Positions 18,939 through 30,321 of a stretch of DNA of 64,000 nucleotides are shown one piece after another. The notes under the pieces were generated by a model. That model did not search any database. It had not been told where the DNA came from and worked only from the letters and a program-made list of their open reading frames with translations. Source of the stretch: Peptoanaerobacter stomatis (GTDB lineage: Bacteria; Bacillota; Clostridia; Peptostreptococcales; Filifactoraceae); the NCBI RefSeq assembly GCF_000238095.2, contig NZ_JH815225.1, positions 522,724-586,723 of the forward strand, in the 5' to 3' direction. The position numbers and the translations under genes are program-made. How positions within the stretch are numbered: position 1 is the first letter of the stretch; the number at the start of each line of letters is the position of its first letter.

Positions 18939-19535
18939 TTAATTAAATAAAAATGAATTTATCTTATCTTCAAGTAACTCTCTTTTCTCAGAAAAAATGG
19001 CTTCAAGTGAACAATTTTCTTCTACATCTTTATATATTATCACAAATCCTGATTTTTCATTAGAAACTTGATCATCTAATACAAGAGTTCCTTTTGAATT
19101 TTCAGATAACTTTGCATTTAATCTTGAAACTAACTCTTGACCGATACTATCCTTATCAGATGCTGTCAATCTAATTTTTCCTTCTTCTTTATGAGCGTAT
19201 TTTAATGCTATTTTTTCAAGGAATTTCATATATTCATCTTTTGAAAGATTCTTTATATAATTTTTAGATTTTTCTATTATATCGGATATAATGTTTTGTT
19301 TCTCTTCAAGTATCATTTTTTTCTTTTGAGATATAGCAGATGATATGCCTTTTTCTAAGTCAAGTTTAGAAGTTTGTTCAAGATCTTTTTCAAAAACAGC
19401 TTTTTTTGAGCTAATCTTTTCTTCCTGCTCTTTTATCATATCATCAGCAATTTTTCTTCCTTCAGACTCTATCTGTTCAACAGTTTGTCTGCTTTGCGCT
19501 TTTATTTCATCGAGGATTTTTTCCAATCCAGTCAT
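18939..19535 (-). CDS. ntpE: V-type ATPase subunit E (peripheral stalk)
   Basis: 198 residues. The N-terminal half is a charged coiled coil, starting TGLEKILDEIKAQSRQTVEQ; the C-terminal half is the globular head-binding part with 'DDQVSNEKSGFVIIYKDVEENCS'. I choose ATG at 19535, seven bases after GGGAGG. The six-codon longer frame begins at a non-ATG codon and includes the ribosome site itself. It pairs with the small NtpF-type subunit to form the stator. Confidence 0.88.
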   Translation of the reverse strand: MTGLEKILDEIKAQSRQTVEQIESEGRKIADDMIKEQEEKISSKKAVFEKDLEQTSKLDLEKGISSAISQKKKMILEEKQNIISDIIEKSKNYIKNLSKDEYMKFLEKIALKYAHKEEGKIRLTASDKDSIGQELVSRLNAKLSENSKGTLVLDDQVSNEKSGFVIIYKDVEENCSLEAIFSEKRELLEDKINSFLFN

Positions 19536-19583
19536 CTTATATCCTCCCAACAATTTTTTTATCTAAATTGTGATTAACTATTG

Positions 19584-22146
<2,563 letters not shown>

Positions 22147-22185
22147 AAAATAACACCTCCCAAACTTTCTTGTTTTGAGTTAGAA

Positions 22186-22494
22186 TTAAGCTACACAAGA
22201 TATGACTAAGGAAATTGCTCCTTGCTCTTTTTCCTTTACAATATTTCTAAGCTCTTCAATCTCTTTTTTTGCATCTTCAACTGCTTTTTTCATCTCTTCG
22301 TCATTTTTTAATTTAGAGTCGTCATTCAACTGTCTTCGTTTGTCTTTCTTGAAATTTTCAAAATCTTTTTCCATGCTTTTTGTCTTTTCTTTAGCCTCAT
22401 GTATTATGCGTTCTTTTTCTACAAGTGCATCTTCTTGAAGCTTGCTGCATTCATCTTCAGCTTGTGTAACAGCTTTGATAATAGCATTTTCCAA
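22186..22494 (-). CDS. ntpF: V-type ATPase small peripheral-stalk subunit (NtpF / G-H type)
   Basis: 102 residues, almost wholly a charged coiled coil (AEDECSKLQEDALVEKERIIHEAKEKTKSME...), as in the stator subunit that pairs with E. The start is TTG at 22494, eight bases after GGGGAGG; the longer frame to 22557 reads through that ribosome site and a hydrophobic stretch unlike the family. It is the first gene of the operon, 39 bases before ntpI. The naming follows the Enterococcus hirae operon; other schemes call it subunit H or G. Confidence 0.8.
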   Translation of the reverse strand: MENAIIKAVTQAEDECSKLQEDALVEKERIIHEAKEKTKSMEKDFENFKKDKRRQLNDDSKLKNDEEMKKAVEDAKKEIEELRNIVKEKEQGAISLVISCVA

Positions 22495-22645
22495 TACAAA
22501 CTCCTCCCCCTTAAAATAAAAAAATATAATTATTGCTCTGAAATTGAGCAAAATCAAAGCTCAAAGAATTTTATGGCTAAATTCAAAGAGCTATCTATAA
22601 AATTGTGCAAACATTACAAAAACTTGCACAAGGTTATACATCTCA

Positions 22646-22674
22646 ATTATATCATAACTTAATATTAATTTAAA
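22646..22674 (-). promoter_or_regulatory. candidate promoter of the V-ATPase operon
   Basis: On the minus strand: TTTAAA (22674-22669), 17-base spacer, TATAAT (22651-22646), with TG one base before the -10 (extended -10). It lies about 150 bases upstream of the ntpF TTG. Assigned by eye in AT-rich DNA. Confidence 0.45.
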
Positions 22675-22916
22675 GAAAATTTAATAGTTTTTTATTTTTT
22701 TTACAAAAAAAATACAATATTACTATACTTTACTTTTTACCTTACTTCTTTATATTTTATCCAAATTATTAATTTAAAATCATATTAATAAAAATATATA
22801 TAATTATCTCATAAAATATTCTCTTTTTTAATAGGCTTTTCAATAATAACCTATCGCTTATTTGATAAAATAACAATCTAAAGCCCATATATTATGCAAT
22901 ATCAATATTTTATAAA

Positions 22917-22945
22917 TTGAAAAAAAGATTAATTGGTGATATAAT
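22917..22945 (+). promoter_or_regulatory. candidate promoter of the trmK-cobD operon
   Basis: TTGAAA (22917-22922), 17-base spacer, TATAAT (22940-22945) on the plus strand, about 180 bases before the trmK ATG. The rest of the 630-base divergent region 22495-23123 shows nothing else I recognise. Confidence 0.5.
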
Positions 22946-23123
22946 TAATATAGATATTTTTGTAAATAAATTTATTAAAAAATTGAATTTTCAAAATAAT
23001 AATTTTATATTAACATAGTAATTTATATTTACTTACCAAATTTTATAACATTTCATAAATTATAAACAATTTTACTCATAAACTTAGTTTACTGAAATAT
23101 TAATCTATATTCGAGGATTTCAT

Positions 23124-23855
23124 ATGATAAGCGAAAGATTACAATATATAATAGATGTTGTACCTATTTTGGACACAATAGCAGACATAGGTACTGACCA
23201 TGGTTACATACCTGTTAATTTAATAAAAAAATCAAGAGCAAAAAAAATAATAGCAAGCGACATCTCCAAACAATCTTTGCAAAAAGCTAAAGACATAATT
23301 ATAAAAAACCATTTTGAAAATGTAATAGATACAAGATTAGGAAACGGTATAGACATTCTTGATATAGATGAAGCAGACGGTGTTATAATAGCCGGCATGG
23401 GAGGAATACTTATATCCAAAATACTTGAAACTTCCTACTCAAATAAATTTATAAATAAAAAACCTGTTTTAATTTTACAACCTGTACAACAAGCAAAAGA
23501 GTTAAGATATTATCTATATGAAAATAATTTTAAAATAACAGATGAATATGTAATGCAAGAAAACAATAAAATATACCATATAATAATAGCTGAAAAACAT
23601 CACAAAATAGATGACAGATATGATAAAATCGCTAAACACAAAGATATATATATGGAATTCGGAATTATAAATATAGAAAAAAAATCTGAGTTACTATCAA
23701 AAATTATAAGAAACAATATCGAAAAAATAAAAATTTTGATAAACGAACTAAGTAAAAAATCAGTCGAGCAACAGCATATAGACTTTCTTAAAGACAGACT
23801 TAAAAATATGGAGGATATATATTATGAAACTTGGGGAACTTACCCAAAAGCTTGA
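23124..23855 (+). CDS. trmK: tRNA (adenine(22)-N1)-methyltransferase
   Basis: 243 residues. A Rossmann methyltransferase with IADIGTDHGYIPVNLI at residues 20-35 and 'DGVIIAGMGGILISKIL', then a C-terminal coiled-coil arm ('IEKIKILINELSKKSVEQQHIDFLKDRL'). This is the TrmK/YqfN pattern; it methylates A22 in tRNA D-loops. It is followed by the Nif3-like gene with a 32-base overlap, an arrangement conserved in Firmicutes. It is the first gene of a five-gene operon. Confidence 0.92.
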   Translation: MISERLQYIIDVVPILDTIADIGTDHGYIPVNLIKKSRAKKIIASDISKQSLQKAKDIIIKNHFENVIDTRLGNGIDILDIDEADGVIIAGMGGILISKILETSYSNKFINKKPVLILQPVQQAKELRYYLYENNFKITDEYVMQENNKIYHIIIAEKHHKIDDRYDKIAKHKDIYMEFGIINIEKKSELLSKIIRNNIEKIKILINELSKKSVEQQHIDFLKDRLKNMEDIYYETWGTYPKA

Positions 23856-24624
23856 TATTATTTTAAAAAAAGATATAGCTTGCAACTGGGACAATGTAGG
23901 TTTATTAATAGGAGAGCTTGATAGCGAAGTTACAAAAATTACATTATCATTAGAACTGTGCGATAATGTCATAGACGATGCAATAAAAAATGGCTCCAAT
24001 CTTATAATAACACATCACCCATTGATATTTTCTCCTATAAAAACGGTTATATCAGACGAATTAAAACAAAACTGGATAATAAAACTTATAAAAAATAATA
24101 TAGCTTTGTATACAGCACATACCAACTTCGATTTGATACGAGGCGGACTTAATGACCATGTGATTTCTTTATTAGATGTTAAAGACATACTTCCACTTGG
24201 CGAAAATACTGAAGACAGCGAATTTGGACGTATTGCTACACTTAATAAACCTATGTATGCGTTGGACTTGTTAAAACATATAGAAGAAAAGCTAAAAATA
24301 AATGATGCAAGACTTATATCAAAAAACAATAAATTAATAAAAACAATAGCATTAGTTACAGGATCAGGCTCGGAATTTATAGATATAGCCACAAAAAAAG
24401 CAGATTTATATATAACGGGCGATTTAAAATATCATGAATCACAGGACTTATATCAATCAGGTCTATCTGTAGTAGATGCCGGACATTATGGTACGGAAAA
24501 ACATTTCGGTGATGCAATGCAAGTTTTTTTAAATAAAAATTTGCATGAAAATATTGAAATTTATATTTCAACATCACTTGATAATCCTTTTAAGCAAGTG
24601 AGCGGGGGCTTTTGTAATGAATAA
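23824..24624 (+). CDS. Nif3-like dinuclear metal centre protein
   Basis: 266 residues of the Nif3/YqfO/DUF34 family: CNWDNVGLLIG, the metal-binding 'NLIITHHPLIF' and 'YTAHTNFD', and the C-terminal 'DAGHYGTEKHFGDAMQ'. The His/Asp/Glu set for two metal ions is complete. The cellular role is not settled; GTP cyclohydrolase I type 2 annotations are weakly supported. The ATG lies behind GGAGG inside the 3' end of trmK, so the two are translationally coupled. Compared with longer Bacillus YqfO homologues it lacks the inserted domain. Confidence 0.9.
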   Translation: MKLGELTQKLDIILKKDIACNWDNVGLLIGELDSEVTKITLSLELCDNVIDDAIKNGSNLIITHHPLIFSPIKTVISDELKQNWIIKLIKNNIALYTAHTNFDLIRGGLNDHVISLLDVKDILPLGENTEDSEFGRIATLNKPMYALDLLKHIEEKLKINDARLISKNNKLIKTIALVTGSGSEFIDIATKKADLYITGDLKYHESQDLYQSGLSVVDAGHYGTEKHFGDAMQVFLNKNLHENIEIYISTSLDNPFKQVSGGFCNE

Positions 24625-25345
24625 AGAATTAATAAGAATACAAAAAGGTTACTTGTTGATAGAAAAAGCAAGAAATAAAATAAGAGTGCTTTCAGAAAGC
24701 AAAGATATCCAAGACGAGAGAAAAAAGCTCCAAGACATGAAAACAATGGAAGATGAAATAACTGAAAACACCAATAACTTAAAAAATAAGATTTTTGAAA
24801 ACGAAGAAAAACTCTTGAAAAAAGAAAAAGAACTAAACCAAATAATAAAATATTTGTACTCCAACTCAAAAAAAGAAACAAAAGATATAAAAGACAAAAA
24901 GAAAAGACAAAAAGAAATAGAAGAAGAAAGAAATATCTTAAAAAAAGAAATATTGGAATTTTTCCTAAAAGTAGATGCCTTAAAAGAAGAAATGAACGAC
25001 TACAAGATAAACTATAACGAAATGGAAAAAAGTTTTTTGAAAAAACTATCTTTACAAAATGCAAAAATAGTCAAATATGAAGATAAAATAACTTTTATAG
25101 AAAAAAAGATAAGAAAAATAAGAAAAGGAATAGATTCAGTATCATTAAGCATATATGACAAAAAAAGACAAAAAAGCATATTAGTAATGTCTAAAATAGA
25201 CCAAAATAAATGTAAATCCTGCGGTTTAGAATTGGAAGAAGACATTATTCAAAAAATTGCTCAAGATGAAATAATAGAATGCCCACATTGTGGCAAAATA
25301 CTATATATAGAAACTGAAGAAATTGAGGAAGAAAAAAATGTATAA
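24617..25345 (+). CDS. coiled-coil protein with C-terminal C4 zinc ribbon (DUF164 type)
   Basis: 242 residues. Residues 1 to about 190 are a nearly continuous charged coiled coil rich in Lys and Glu. The C-terminus has a C4 zinc ribbon, CKSCG...(about 19 residues)...CPHCG. Proteins of this shape occur next to Nif3 genes in many bacteria and are predicted nucleic-acid-binding; no firm function is known. Its ATG overlaps the Nif3 stop (ATGAATAA), and its stop overlaps the next ATG in the same way (ATGTATAA). Confidence 0.85.
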   Translation: MNKELIRIQKGYLLIEKARNKIRVLSESKDIQDERKKLQDMKTMEDEITENTNNLKNKIFENEEKLLKKEKELNQIIKYLYSNSKKETKDIKDKKKRQKEIEEERNILKKEILEFFLKVDALKEEMNDYKINYNEMEKSFLKKLSLQNAKIVKYEDKITFIEKKIRKIRKGIDSVSLSIYDKKRQKSILVMSKIDQNKCKSCGLELEEDIIQKIAQDEIIECPHCGKILYIETEEIEEEKNV

Positions 25346-26468
25346 TTTGGTAGCACCCTGCCTTTTTGGATTAGAAAAAACAGTCGCCTACGAATTAAAG
25401 AAAATCGGAGCGGAAGACATAAAAATAACAGACGGAAGAGTTCACTTCAAGGGCGATGATATTATGATTGTAAAATCCAATATATGCCTTAGAACAGCAC
25501 AAAGAGTGCTGATACAATTAGGACAGTTTAAAGCATCCACATTTGAAGAATTGTTTCAAGGTATAAAATCAATAAATTATTCAAAATATATAAAAAAAGA
25601 CTATAAATTTACAATAGCAAAAGCCAAAAGTGTAAAATCAAAATTGACATCAATACCTACAATACAATCAATAGCAAAAAAAGCAATGGCGGAAAGACTT
25701 AAATTATTGTTTGACACAGATATATTACCTGAAACTTCCAACATAGAAATACCGTTTAATATTCTAATACAAAACGACATAGCTAATTTATATATAGATA
25801 CATCAGGATCATCGCTCCATAAAAGAGGATACAGAGAATTAACAGTTGAAGCACCTATAAGAGAAACGATAGCCGCATTCATGGTAGAAGCAACCCCTTG
25901 GAATATATCAAGACCGTTTTACGATATAACCTGCGGTTCAGGAACAATACCTATAGAAGCCGCACTCATAGGTCTCAATATACAAGCAGGTATAAACAGA
26001 GAATTTTTAGGTGAAAGATTGCCATTCATAGACAAAAAAATTTGGAACACTATGCGTTCACATTATATATCACAAGAAAAAGACGAAGATTTTGTCATAA
26101 AAGCATACGATAAAGATAAAAATGCAATAGAAATAGCCAAAAATAACGCCAAAATAGCAGGCGTTGAAAACCATATAAACTTTGAAGTTAAAGACGTAAA
26201 AGATTTAAACATACAAGAATCAAACGGATTTATAATATCAAATCCACCTTATGGAGTCAGAATAGGAGAAGAAAAAGAAATACAGCAACTATATTCATAT
26301 ATGAAAAAACTGTTCAAAACTTTGGATAATTTCTCATACTATATAATCACATCCGACGAAGAAATCGGTGATAAAATAGGCATACCGTTTCAAAAAAATC
26401 GCAAAATATACAACGGTAGAATAAAAACACATTTTTATCAATATTTAGTTCCAAAGAAAAAAATCTAA
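25338..26468 (+). CDS. THUMP-domain class I rRNA/tRNA methyltransferase (RlmL-N/YpsC type)
   Basis: 376 residues. An N-terminal ferredoxin-like/THUMP region (APCLFGLEKTVAYELKKIGA) is followed by a Rossmann methyltransferase with 'DITCGSGTIPIEAAL' and the catalytic ISNPPYG, the NPPY motif of N-methyltransferases acting on exocyclic amines. It is probably the guanine-N2 23S rRNA methyltransferase, but a tRNA target is possible. I start at ATG 25338, six bases after GAGGAAG; the open frame extends five codons upstream. It is coupled to the zinc-ribbon gene by an eight-base overlap. Confidence 0.88.
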   Translation: MYNLVAPCLFGLEKTVAYELKKIGAEDIKITDGRVHFKGDDIMIVKSNICLRTAQRVLIQLGQFKASTFEELFQGIKSINYSKYIKKDYKFTIAKAKSVKSKLTSIPTIQSIAKKAMAERLKLLFDTDILPETSNIEIPFNILIQNDIANLYIDTSGSSLHKRGYRELTVEAPIRETIAAFMVEATPWNISRPFYDITCGSGTIPIEAALIGLNIQAGINREFLGERLPFIDKKIWNTMRSHYISQEKDEDFVIKAYDKDKNAIEIAKNNAKIAGVENHINFEVKDVKDLNIQESNGFIISNPPYGVRIGEEKEIQQLYSYMKKLFKTLDNFSYYIITSDEEIGDKIGIPFQKNRKIYNGRIKTHFYQYLVPKKKI

Positions 26469-26480
26469 AAAAGGAAAACT

Positions 26481-27569
26481 ATGCTGTCAACACACGGTGC
26501 AAATGTAAAACAATTATGTATTAAATATAATTTAAACGAAGATAAGATAACAGACTTCAGCTCAAATATAAACATATTTAAACCTCATATAAATTATGAA
26601 TTATTAGCTGAAAATATAAGTTTTTCAATAAACAGATATCCGGATATAGAATACAGCGAACTAAAAGAAAACATATCTCACCTATATAAAATCGACAAAA
26701 ACTATATACAAGTAGGTAACGGAGCCACGGAACTCATATATGACCTGCTTCTTTTAGATGAATTCAAAAATATAGGCATTTTTAATCCTACCTTTAGTGA
26801 ATACGAAAGAGCAAGCCTGATAAATAAAAAAAATGTTATAGATTTAGATATAAATAAAATTGATCAAATAGATGAAAATACAACCATAAAAGATTTTAAA
26901 AATCTATATCTGCAAGAAAATATTAATATTCCGGACATACTCATATTATGCAATCCAAACAATCCTACTGGAATAATAACAAATCTACAAAATCTCATAA
27001 AATTCTGTAAAAAAAATAATATTTTTTTACTCATAGATGAGACATTCATAGATTTTATGTATAATGAAAATTTTTCGCTTATTAGTAATATAAAACTCTA
27101 TGATAATTTAATAATATTAAATGCAATTACAAAATTTTTTGCAATGACAGGCGCAAGACTCGGATATACATTTTGCTCAAACAAAGATATAAATAGAGCT
27201 TTAGAAAAAATAAAAAAGCCTTGGAGCATAAATATATTGGCAGAAGAAGTTGTCAAACAAATTAGCAATATGAACTCCGATTTTTATGAAAAAACCAAAA
27301 ATTATTTCACAAACGAAAGCAAAAGATTATATAACAAATATTCAAGCATAAAAAATATATCTATAACAAACTCATCCGCACCTTTTTTTACAATATCATT
27401 GCACGATAAAAACGCACAAGAATTACAAAAAAAATTATTACTTGAAAAAAACATATTGATACGAACACTTAACAACTACAAAAACATATCAAAAAACTCA
27501 ATACGCATAGCAATAAAAGAACAACATATTAATGATATGCTGTTTAATATTTTGAGTGATTATTTTTAA
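26481..27569 (+). CDS. cobD: threonine-phosphate decarboxylase-like PLP enzyme (CobD)
   Basis: 362 residues, fold-type I aminotransferase family. The N-terminus STHGANVKQLC...ITDFSSNINIF is the CobD signature. The PLP lysine is K218 in AITKFFAMTGARLGY, with NPNNPTG at about 156-162. CobD decarboxylates threonine phosphate to aminopropanol phosphate for the cobalamin nucleotide loop. Histidinol-phosphate aminotransferase is the main alternative, but the N-terminal motif favours CobD. It is last in the operon, followed by a terminator. Apart from cobT 5 kb away, no other cobalamin gene is in view. Confidence 0.8.
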   Translation: MLSTHGANVKQLCIKYNLNEDKITDFSSNINIFKPHINYELLAENISFSINRYPDIEYSELKENISHLYKIDKNYIQVGNGATELIYDLLLLDEFKNIGIFNPTFSEYERASLINKKNVIDLDINKIDQIDENTTIKDFKNLYLQENINIPDILILCNPNNPTGIITNLQNLIKFCKKNNIFLLIDETFIDFMYNENFSLISNIKLYDNLIILNAITKFFAMTGARLGYTFCSNKDINRALEKIKKPWSINILAEEVVKQISNMNSDFYEKTKNYFTNESKRLYNKYSSIKNISITNSSAPFFTISLHDKNAQELQKKLLLEKNILIRTLNNYKNISKNSIRIAIKEQHINDMLFNILSDYF

Positions 27570-27604
27570 TTAGAAAAACATCATTTCAAATTTGGGCAGA
27601 CCGA

Positions 27605-27646
27605 AAACAAACCACAGAAAAACAACTTCTGTGAGTTTGTTTTTTT
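27605..27646 (+). terminator. Rho-independent terminator of the trmK-cobD operon
   Basis: Arms 27605-27619 and 27627-27643 (AAACAAACCACAGAA with TTCTGTGAGTTTGTTT) pair with one bulge. A run of seven T follows. Confidence 0.8.
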
Positions 27647-27710
27647 GATTGTAGCTTAAGCAAAATAAACCCCCAGTTTTACTGGGGGAATAAAAATCTT
27701 TAGATAAAAG

Positions 27711-27775
27711 AAAACCTCCTTTTGATATAATAGAATTGGTCCGCCAAAACCAAAATAAAATCAAAAGGAGGTTTT
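27711..27775 (+). promoter_or_regulatory. SD-sequestering stem-loop of the IS200-type transposase
   Basis: 27711-27726 and 27760-27775 form a perfect 16-base inverted repeat. The right arm contains the tnpA ribosome site AGGAGG, so the leader RNA would mask it. A TATAAT lies at 27726-27731. Such a translation block is known for IS200. Confidence 0.75.
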
Positions 27776-27779
27776 TGTC

Positions 27780-28244
27780 ATGAAAGACATAAATAGTTTA
27801 TCACATTCCAAGTGGAGATGCCAGTATCATATAGTATTTGCTCCCAAATTTAGAAGAAAAGAAGTCTATGGAAAAATAAAAGTAGACATAGGAAAAATAT
27901 TAAGGAAGCTGTGTGAACAAAAAGGAGTAGAGATAATACAAACGCAAGCATGTGTGAACCATATACACATGTTAGTGAGTATACCACCAAGTTTAAGTGT
28001 ATCGCAATTTGTAGGATATTTAAAAGGAAAGAGTAGTCTTATGATATTTGATAGACATGCTAATTTAAAATATAAATATGGAAACAGACATTTTTGGTGC
28101 AGAGGATATTATGTAGATACAGTAGGAAGAAATAAAAAAGTAATAGAGAATTATATAAAGAACCAATTGCAAGAAGATATAATAAATGATCAGATATCAT
28201 TTAAAGAATACATTGACCCGTTTACGGGTAGCAAGAATAAATAG
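27780..28244 (+). CDS. tnpA: IS200/IS605-family Y1 transposase TnpA
   Basis: 154 residues, full length for the family. The HUH motif is H61-I-H63 (NHIHMLV), and the nucleophilic tyrosine is Y125 in VIENYIKNQ. It begins with the usual 'HSKWRCQYHIVFAPKFRR'. The enzyme moves the element as single-stranded DNA by 5'-phosphotyrosine chemistry. The frame and catalytic residues look intact, so it could be active. Its translation is probably repressed by the leader stem-loop. Confidence 0.93.
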   Translation: MKDINSLSHSKWRCQYHIVFAPKFRRKEVYGKIKVDIGKILRKLCEQKGVEIIQTQACVNHIHMLVSIPPSLSVSQFVGYLKGKSSLMIFDRHANLKYKYGNRHFWCRGYYVDTVGRNKKVIENYIKNQLQEDIINDQISFKEYIDPFTGSKNK

Positions 28245-28433
28245 GCAAAATAAAAAGCTACTTTAGCAGCAGCCTGTAAAAAATATGCAATTGGCGGACT
28301 ATTCGATACCTCTTGAGAGGTAGCTAGTAAAATGCCCTTTTAGGGCTTTGCAAACCACCAGTTCAACTGGTGGTTTTGATTAAAATTTATTAAAAAAATT
28401 ATAAAAAGTCATTTTACCTATTGTGAATTAATC

Positions 28434-28548
28434 TAATACTAAAATCTGTTTAAAAAGCTATTTATAATCAAAATAATCAAATCAATCGCTATACAAAAAG
28501 CAAACCAGATATAAAAAATAGATGAGATTTTAACAGATAATAGTATAA
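28434..28548. repeat. AT-rich inverted-terminal repeat element, copy 4
   Basis: TAATACTAAAATCTGTTTAAA at the left is matched by TTTTAACAGATAATAGTATA at the right, an imperfect inverted repeat over about 20 bases. It lies between the IS element and the isochorismatase-family gene. Confidence 0.65.
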
Positions 28549-28695
28549 AATATTTTTCATACAGTATAATAAAAAAACTTAACTAATTGAATTTAATTCT
28601 TATTGTTTTTATTTATATCGTATATGCAAAATTCAATTTTTATGCTATTATTAAGTTGTATATATTTATTTTTTCTATTAATTATAGGAGGTCTT

Positions 28696-29262
28696 ATGTA
28701 CGATAAAGATATTACTGAAAAATATAGACTTACAAGAGATAATTGCTTAGTGCTTGTGATTGATTTACAAGGCAAACTTCTTAAAGCTATGTTTAATGAA
28801 GAAGATTTAAAACTTAACGGAAAGAGATTGGTTGAATTTGCTGATATATTTTCAATCCCTGTTATATTTACAGAGCAAAATCCGAAAGCTCTCGGTCCTA
28901 CAAGTGAAGATGTATTGTCTGCATCAAAAAATCATGATTTGATTTCAAAAGTTCAATTTTCGGCTTTTCTTCCTGAACTTAAAGAGTTACTTAAAAAACA
29001 TAAAAGAACACATATAATAATGCTTGGAGTGGAAACTCATGTATGCGTATATCAAACTGCTCGTGATTTGATTTCAAACGGATATGAGGTTACACTTATA
29101 AGTGATTGTGTCGGCTCAAGAACTGAAAAAAATTATCTGAACGGTATAGATATGATGCAAAAAATGGGAGCTGTAATATCCAATACTGAAACTGTTTTAT
29201 TTGATGTTTTACACACTTCTGCAGATCCTGATTTTAAAAAAGTACAAGCATTGATAAAATAA
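28696..29262 (+). CDS. isochorismatase-family cysteine hydrolase
   Basis: 188 residues. The family triad is visible: Asp in VLVIDLQGK, Lys in 'HDLISKVQFSAF', and Cys in ETHVCVYQTARDL. These alpha/beta hydrolases act on isochorismate, nicotinamide or other amides; the short C-terminal part does not identify the substrate. I start at ATG 28696 behind AGGAGG; the open frame extends 31 codons upstream into hydrophobic, intergenic-like sequence without a ribosome site. It is a single gene followed by a strong terminator. Confidence 0.87.
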   Translation: MYDKDITEKYRLTRDNCLVLVIDLQGKLLKAMFNEEDLKLNGKRLVEFADIFSIPVIFTEQNPKALGPTSEDVLSASKNHDLISKVQFSAFLPELKELLKKHKRTHIIMLGVETHVCVYQTARDLISNGYEVTLISDCVGSRTEKNYLNGIDMMQKMGAVISNTETVLFDVLHTSADPDFKKVQALIK

Positions 29263-29274
29263 TATTTTATTTAA

Positions 29275-29318
29275 AGTAAAAAATAGTATATATGGTGTAC
29301 TGTTTTTTACTTTTTTTC
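29275..29318 (+). terminator. Rho-independent terminator after the isochorismatase-family gene
   Basis: Arms 29275-29288 and 29298-29311 (AGTAAAAAATAGTA with TACTGTTTTTTACT) pair with one G-U type mismatch. They are followed by a T tract. Confidence 0.8.
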
Positions 29319-29403
29319 TATATGTTGAGTATTTCATATTCTATTTGGATATAAAATCAACTATATTAAATTATATAAACAAGGAATAATTATTTTTATA
29401 GGA

Positions 29404-29530
29404 TACTCATATTAAAACCGAATATAGTGATAGAAAAATAGTGTTTTGTAAATTTAACAAAATACAAAATTATTTATAGAATTATTAATATAAATCATCT
29501 ATTATTTTATTAAAAATTATCATTACACTA
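29404..29530. repeat. AT-rich repeat element, copy 5 (diverged)
   Basis: Best matched to the copy at 39700-39818. Both carry GATAGAAAAATA / CTATAGAAAAATA, then GTAAATTTAACAAAAT / GTATAAATTTAATAAAAT, then TTTATAGA, and CTATTAAAAATTA-like right ends. The boundaries are approximate. Confidence 0.5.
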
Positions 29531-29612
29531 ATGCCTAATTAAATGTATATATAGTAAAAATGCTAAATTTACAAATCAATAGATTATACAATAAATAAAA
29601 GAGGTGTTTTTT

Positions 29613-30266
29613 TTGGATGGAATAATAAGTAGTAGACATATGAAAAAAATAGATGCTTATGCTACTGAAAATCTTGGCATACCAAGTATAATACTTATGG
29701 AAAATGCAGGTGTAGGCAGTTATTATCTGTTGAAAGATGAACCTTACAAATCATATGTAATAGTATGCTCTACAGGAAATAACGGTGGTGACGGTCTTGT
29801 ACTTGCAAGACAATTATTTGTGGCAGGAAAATTCGTGTATCTGAATATCGTGGGTGATATGGATAGACAAACTGATGAGTTTAAAACAAATCTTGAAATA
29901 ATAAAAAAAATAGGACTTTCTTACAGACTTATAAAAAATAAAGAAGTCGATTTGGAAATATTAAAAGCACAAATTCAGCGAAGCGATGCTGTAATAGATG
30001 CAATATTCGGAATAGGACTTACAAGAGATGTAGAAGGAATATTTGCAGATACTATAAACACAATAAACGAATATTCCAAATATACAGTGTCCTTAGATAT
30101 ACCTTCAGGACTTGAATGTGATAACGGAATTGTTATGGGTACATGCATAAAAGCGAACAGAACAATAACATTTTATAAAACGAAAAATGCCTTGGTAAAT
30201 GAAAGCCAATATTCAGGCAAAGTTGATGTAGTTCCAATAAGCATACCTTATGATTTAACCATATAG
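29613..30266 (+). CDS. nnrE: NAD(P)H-hydrate epimerase, stand-alone YjeF-N domain
   Basis: 217 residues of the YjeF N-terminal family. NNGGDGLVLARQL is the nucleotide-binding motif, and DAIFGIGLTR and LDIPSGL complete the site. It interconverts the R and S forms of damaged NAD(P)H hydrate. The dehydratase domain that is often fused at the C-terminus is absent, so a separate NnrD should be elsewhere. The start is TTG at 29613, six bases after GAGGTG; a GTG three codons upstream overlaps the ribosome site. Confidence 0.87.
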   Translation: MDGIISSRHMKKIDAYATENLGIPSIILMENAGVGSYYLLKDEPYKSYVIVCSTGNNGGDGLVLARQLFVAGKFVYLNIVGDMDRQTDEFKTNLEIIKKIGLSYRLIKNKEVDLEILKAQIQRSDAVIDAIFGIGLTRDVEGIFADTINTINEYSKYTVSLDIPSGLECDNGIVMGTCIKANRTITFYKTKNALVNESQYSGKVDVVPISIPYDLTI

Positions 30267-30321
30267 AATTAAATCTATTTATTATTTTAAAATTAAATTA
30301 TCACAAAAGGAGAAATTGATT

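Larger units (their letters stand above)
27660..28385 (+). mobile_element. IS200/IS605-family insertion sequence, tnpA only
   Basis: A solo IS200-type element. A subterminal hairpin at 27670-27688 (CCCCCAGT/ACTGGGGG) marks the left end. At the right end, 28352-28376 (AAACCACCAGTT/AACTGGTGGTTT) is the matching subterminal hairpin. Between them are the transposase and an SD-masking stem. No tnpB/IscB-like gene is present. The exact cleavage sites are not determined, so the limits are approximate. Confidence 0.8.

Noticed and set aside
24561-25064. 167-codon minus-strand open frame opposite the zinc-ribbon gene
   Set aside because: Its Leu/Phe-rich translation is the expected mirror of a Lys/Glu-rich coiled coil and there is no ribosome site.
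28603-28695. N-terminal membrane extension of the isochorismatase-family protein
   Set aside because: The upstream codons read through intergenic DNA and the ribosome site; ATG 28696 behind AGGAGG gives a normal-length family member.
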